Under the pieces are notes generated by a model. It made no database searches and was not told the origin of the DNA. It saw only the letters and a program-made list of their open reading frames with translations. Positions 63,648-64,000 of a stretch of DNA of 64,000 bases are shown piece after piece. A program made the translations under genes and the position numbers. The stretch covers positions 122,643,741 to 122,707,740 of the forward strand of contig CM041465.1 of the NCBI GenBank assembly GCA_023213395.1. The letters are read 5' to 3'. Each line of letters starts with the position of its first letter. Positions within the stretch are counted from its first letter, which is position 1. This DNA is from Cycas panzhihuaensis. Taxonomy: Eukaryota > Cycadophyta.

Positions 63648-64000
63648 GATGGCATAAAAATCTTATTCTAGCAGAGGATGCCAAGTTAAAACATCATAGG
63701 ATGCTTGGAGGTTCCGAGTCAAGTCAAGCCTTAGTCATGAAGACGCAAAGGATGGAGATCGTTCAAGAGGAGAAGTTCGCATAAAGGTTTGGAGAAGAGC
63801 CTCAGGAGAAGAAGAAATTCATAGGAGTATGTAATTATTGCAAGAAGGAAGGCCACAAAGAAAAGAACTGTTGGTTCAAAAGATAGGACAAATGCAAAGC
63901 TAGCCAAGATGATAAAGGGAAGAGCATAGCAACACATTGTGTTAGAGTCTCAGTCGAGTCAAGTCAAAGAGACTATTAGATATTGGACTCTGGAGCACAG
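63648..64000 (+). pseudogene. Copia-I gag end and protease start (window edge)
   Basis: Resumes Copia-I gag: an LLAEDAKLKHH-like segment, a basic region, then zinc knuckle CNYCKKEGHKEKNCWF (about 63831-63880) with all CCHC ligands. After a stop, the last codons of the window read ILDSGA, the copia protease active site, intact. The rest of pol lies beyond the window. Confidence 0.87.

Overview
The window reads as intergenic DNA from a seed plant with a large, repeat-rich nuclear genome. No host gene, tRNA gene, rRNA gene or CRISPR array is visible. Almost everything recognisable is LTR-retrotransposon: Ty1/copia and Ty3/gypsy gag-pol remnants in both orientations, LTRs, primer-binding sites (PBS) complementary to plant initiator tRNA-Met or tRNA-Glu, polypurine tracts (PPT) and 5-bp target-site duplications (TSD). 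Codon frames are broken nearly everywhere, so almost all coding entries are pseudogenes. A gymnosperm-like genome would fit the nesting depth and long copia leaders, but this is a guess.

The boundaries can be solved as two nested stacks. Stack 1 (about 1-41000): Copia-A (+) holds gag at 3119-4285, protease to integrase at 19922-21089 and RT-RNase H at 38513-40258. It is split by Copia-B (-, 4291-19916, TSD TCTTA/TCTTG) and Copia-C (-, 21095-38507, TSD AATCC/AGTCC). Copia-B holds a truncated plus-strand copia piece D (4907-6420), a tiny-LTR element E (7478-10155, 86-bp LTRs), an unidentified insert (12697-13246) and non-autonomous LTR element F (13515-17657, 348-bp LTRs, perfect TSD GATAT). 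Copia-C holds gypsy element G (+, 21317-28898, perfect TSD ATACT), which landed inside the 3' LTR of C, and non-autonomous element H (+, 33675-37608).

Stack 2 (about 45500-64000): Copia-I (+) has its LTR and PBS near 46116 and gag at 47436-47972, continuing at 63648-64000. It is split by chromovirus J (-, 47973-63642, TSD TGTTT). The 3' LTR of J is in turn split by gypsy element K (-, 48294-58632, perfect TSD AAATC). G and K belong to one gypsy family. G lost its RT-RNase H-integrase core. K keeps all domains but is frameshifted.

The most interesting biology is in the G/K family: four CCHC knuckles in gag (in G), a DGG-type protease, a second gag-like domain between protease and RT, an array of GTAC-rich repeats after integrase, and a long unrecognised third ORF that is still open (347 codons) in G. 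Two tiny-LTR elements (1445-1766 and 7478-10155) share LTR sequence and an extended tRNA-iMet-like footprint. The larger one looks chimeric. Region 40981-45123 holds nothing I can identify confidently.
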